A stretch of DNA of 7,038 bases, from positions 1-7,038 of the forward strand of contig JAVBQO010000005.1 in assembly GCA_031548885.1 (NCBI GenBank), written 5' to 3'. The notes under the pieces were generated by a model. The model did not search any database, was not told the DNA's origin, and saw only the letters and a program-made list of their open reading frames with translations. Position 1 is the first letter of the stretch. Each line of letters opens with the position of its first letter. This stretch comes from JAVBQO01 sp031548885. GTDB lineage: Bacteria; Patescibacteriota; Saccharimonadia; Saccharimonadales; Saccharimonadaceae. The position numbers and the translations under genes were made by a program. Shown here piece after piece: positions 5,306 to 7,038 of the stretch.

Positions 5306-6781
5306 ATGGTCAAGGCAAAAGCGAAAAAAGCTTCATCCAAAAACAAGCATGCGAAATCGACAAAATCATCCAAAAAACACATGATCAAGTCGAAGAAAAT
5401 GGCGATTATCTACGCGTCAATTTTCGCGTCGCTATTGGTTTTGGTTGCGGCGGCGGGATTGGTCGCAGCGCATTATCGCAATCGCGCGATGCCCGGAACG
5501 CAGGTTGCCAGCGTCAATGTCGGCGGCAAAACCGAAGGTGAGATCCAGCAGATCGTTCGCGACCAGTACGATGCGATAAAACTCAAAATTGTAAATGGCG
5601 ACCAGAATGTTACGGCTTCGGCTGGCGATTTGGGAATCAGTGTCGATATCAACAAAACGGCGGCCGACGCGGTTTCGGCTAGCAGTTCGGGCAACGTTTT
5701 TTCGAACTTTAACCCATTGGCAACCAAAAATGTCGACATGGCGGTAACGTATGATGTCGGCAAATTGCAGGATTATTTGAACACCAGTTTTCCAGATTCA
5801 ACAGTGCAGGCTAACGACGCCTCGATTGCATACAACGAAGAAACCAGCACGTTCGACGTCGTGCCGGGAACTCAGGGCAAAAGCGTCAACGCGAAAAATC
5901 TGGAAAGCACATTGGCGGATTTGGTGCAGCGCCCGCGTCAAGAGACCGAAAAAGTCGTCGTGGCCGAATCCGAACCGCTCATTAGCGATGCCGCCGCCAC
6001 CGAAGCGCAACAAGCTATGAACGAGCGAATCGGTTTGCGGTTCAATTTGAATTATGATGGAAAGTTGCTGTATTTTGTCGACCCGCCGGACATTGCGAAA
6101 TGGGCCGATTTCACGGCGAATCCGAATACCGGCAAAATTGATATCGAATTTGACAAAGCCAAAATCAAGCAATTTTTGACAGACAAGGTCGCGCCGAGCT
6201 TGGCATCAGCGCCGGTCGACAAAAAAGTTCTGGTCGACAAATCCGGCAAAGAATTGGTCGTGCTACAAGAAGGCAAAAACGGCCTACAGCCGAAAGACAT
6301 GGGCTCGTTGGTCGACAGCGTGCATGGTGCTGTGCAAAAAGGCAACGGACTCGATCAGAATTTGGATCTAGCAGAGGCGGCTTACAAAACGACGACATTG
6401 GTGGCGGACGATACCAAATGGGTTGAAGTCGATTTGGGCAGGCAAACCACGACGCTGTATAACGGCTCGACGCCAGTCCAGACGTTCGTGATTTCATCCG
6501 GCGTGGCGAAATTCCCAACCGTGACCGGCGAATTCCGCGTTTGGTACAAAACGCCAACGCAAACCATGAGCGGCGGCAGCAAAGCAGCGGGCGATTATTA
6601 TTCGCTGGCGGATGTGAAGTGGGACACGTACTTTTTCGAAGATTACGCATTCCACACGGCGTATTGGCACAACAATTTTGGTACGCCAATGAGCCACGGC
6701 TGCATCAATATGCGTGAGGCCGACGCGAAAGTTGTCTACGATTTCGCTCCGATCGGCACAAAAGTTATTGTTCACTATTAG
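5306..6781 (+). CDS. membrane-anchored L,D-transpeptidase (YkuD domain) with peptidoglycan-binding-type repeats
   Basis: The enzyme makes 3-3 crosslinks in peptidoglycan or attaches groups to it, acting outside the cytoplasmic membrane. The 491-residue protein starts with a Lys/Ser-rich cytoplasmic tail (1-31). One membrane helix follows (about 33-56), so it is a type II anchor rather than a cleaved signal. The extracellular stem opens with PGTQVASVNVGGKTEGEI (63-80), typical of the region before PG_binding_4 domains. Two repeats of that type seem to fill about 80-220 and 225-360. The YkuD catalytic domain occupies about 370-491, with VEVDLGRQTTTLYN at its start and the active-site block FHTAYWHNNFG plus MSHGCINM; His450, His464 and catalytic Cys466 are all present. 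The gene sits between two proline tRNAs, with no hairpin terminator before either flank gene. Confidence 0.94.
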   Translation: MVKAKAKKASSKNKHAKSTKSSKKHMIKSKKMAIIYASIFASLLVLVAAAGLVAAHYRNRAMPGTQVASVNVGGKTEGEIQQIVRDQYDAIKLKIVNGDQNVTASAGDLGISVDINKTAADAVSASSSGNVFSNFNPLATKNVDMAVTYDVGKLQDYLNTSFPDSTVQANDASIAYNEETSTFDVVPGTQGKSVNAKNLESTLADLVQRPRQETEKVVVAESEPLISDAAATEAQQAMNERIGLRFNLNYDGKLLYFVDPPDIAKWADFTANPNTGKIDIEFDKAKIKQFLTDKVAPSLASAPVDKKVLVDKSGKELVVLQEGKNGLQPKDMGSLVDSVHGAVQKGNGLDQNLDLAEAAYKTTTLVADDTKWVEVDLGRQTTTLYNGSTPVQTFVISSGVAKFPTVTGEFRVWYKTPTQTMSGGSKAAGDYYSLADVKWDTYFFEDYAFHTAYWHNNFGTPMSHGCINMREADAKVVYDFAPIGTKVIVHY

Positions 6782-6783
6782 TG

Positions 6784-6812
6784 TTGGCTAACAGATAGAG
6801 CTGTGCTACAAT
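6784..6812 (+). promoter_or_regulatory. promoter of tRNA-Pro(TGG)
   Basis: TTGGCT (6784-6789, four of six matches to TTGACA) lies 17 bases before TACAAT (6807-6812), which also carries an upstream TGC extended element. Predicted start near 6819, about 8 bases before the tRNA. This is the most complete promoter in the window. Confidence 0.66.
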
Positions 6813-6826
6813 ATTTTCGTACACAT

Positions 6827-6903
6827 CGGGGTGTGGCGCAGTTGGCTAGCGCGCGCGGTTTGGGACCGTGAGGTCGAAGGTTCGAGTCCTTTCACCCCGA
6901 CCA
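6827..6903 (+). tRNA. tRNA-Pro, anticodon TGG
   Basis: A 77-base cloverleaf with encoded CCA. The acceptor stem is CGGGGTG with CACCCCG and the D stem GCGC with GCGC. The anticodon stem is CGCGG with CCGTG (one G-U pair) around loop TTTGGGA, giving anticodon TGG, able to read most proline codons. The variable loop is AGGTC and the T stem GAAGG with CCTTT (one G-U) around TTCGAGT. The first 19 bases are identical to the CGG tRNA at 5201, but the anticodon and T arms differ. It lies 45 bases after the transpeptidase stop, has its own promoter, and is followed closely by a terminator. Confidence 0.96.
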
Positions 6904-6917
6904 GATGTTGGAAGTTG

Positions 6918-6956
6918 GAACCCCGGGCACCGGCAAGGTGCTCGGGGTTCTTTGTG
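6918..6956 (+). terminator. strong rho-independent terminator
   Basis: GAACCCCGGGCACC (6918-6931) pairs with GGTGCTCGGGGTTC (6937-6950) in a 14-bp stem with one G-U pair and a GGCAA loop, followed by TTTGTGT. It lies 15 bases after the tRNA-Pro(TGG) CCA end and would end that transcript, and any read-through from the transpeptidase gene. It is the only strong hairpin terminator I found. Confidence 0.82.
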
Positions 6957-7038
6957 TCCAGCGTCTCTGTCGTATCGCCTGTGGATCCATCCGGCACGGC
7001 ATCTCGCTCGCTGTCCGTCTGTATCGCGCGAATTGCCT

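Noticed and set aside
6806..6997. Minus-strand ORF ending in a VGVKGLEPSTSRSQ-type peptide
   Set aside because: This peptide is the well-known antisense translation of a tRNA gene; the frame crosses tRNA-Pro(TGG) and the terminator hairpin. The frame stays open to the right edge of the window, so a gene end beyond 6960 cannot be fully excluded.
1..7038. UGA recoding as Gly or Trp (as in Gracilibacteria or mycoplasmas)
   Set aside because: yebC and the HAD gene end in TGA at the expected family length, and Trp is encoded by TGG throughout.
1..7038. CRISPR array, toxin-antitoxin pair or defence island
   Set aside because: No regularly spaced repeats, cas-like proteins, toxin motifs or defence domains were found in any frame.

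Overview
The core of this window (about 950 to 6905) looks like chromosome from a Candidate Phyla Radiation bacterium. Candidatus Saccharibacteria (TM7) is my best guess, from the gene set, the mid-40s-percent GC estimated by eye, and the promoter style. TGA, TAA and TAG all act as stops at the ends of recognisable genes, so the code looks standard. No database search was possible, so the taxonomic call is inference.

Layout. Positions 1-900 are a clearly GC-richer, actinobacterial-looking mosaic. It holds a broken plus-strand coding remnant of unknown function and a minus-strand open frame with a helix-turn-helix. It ends in a cluster of short repeats at 898-948. The core then carries a small winged-helix protein (998-1234), a ComEC-like DNA-uptake channel without the metallo-beta-lactamase domain (1274-2830), a HAD-family hydrolase (2849-3472) and a short downstream frame interrupted by TGA (3469-3654). 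Convergent to these is an AlkD-type DNA glycosylase (4364 down to 3651). Divergent from alkD is yebC (4425-5135), followed by tRNA-Pro(CGG), a membrane-anchored L,D-transpeptidase (5306-6781), tRNA-Pro(TGG) and a strong hairpin terminator. The last 80 bases or so are again GC-rich and hold nothing I can name.

How the parts relate. There is no single pathway. ComEC imports single-stranded DNA, AlkD removes bulky or cationic alkylated bases, YebC is a translation or transcription factor, and the transpeptidase crosslinks cell wall. YebC-family proteins have been linked to synthesis of proline-rich stretches, which makes the two proline tRNAs next door worth noting.

Regulatory pattern. The clearest unifying signal is that four genes (the winged-helix gene, comEC, the HAD gene and alkD) have a -10 box ending only 6 or 7 bases before the ATG. 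This predicts leaderless mRNAs. yebC and the transpeptidase instead have Shine-Dalgarno-like sites. Several promoters share a TGnTAnAAT extended -10. I found no convincing new defence or mobile system. The most unusual items are the TGA-interrupted small ORF, the leaderless architecture, the dense GCGAAA/TTTCGC hexamer, and the abrupt GC-rich flanks, which could be horizontal transfer or chimeric assembly.
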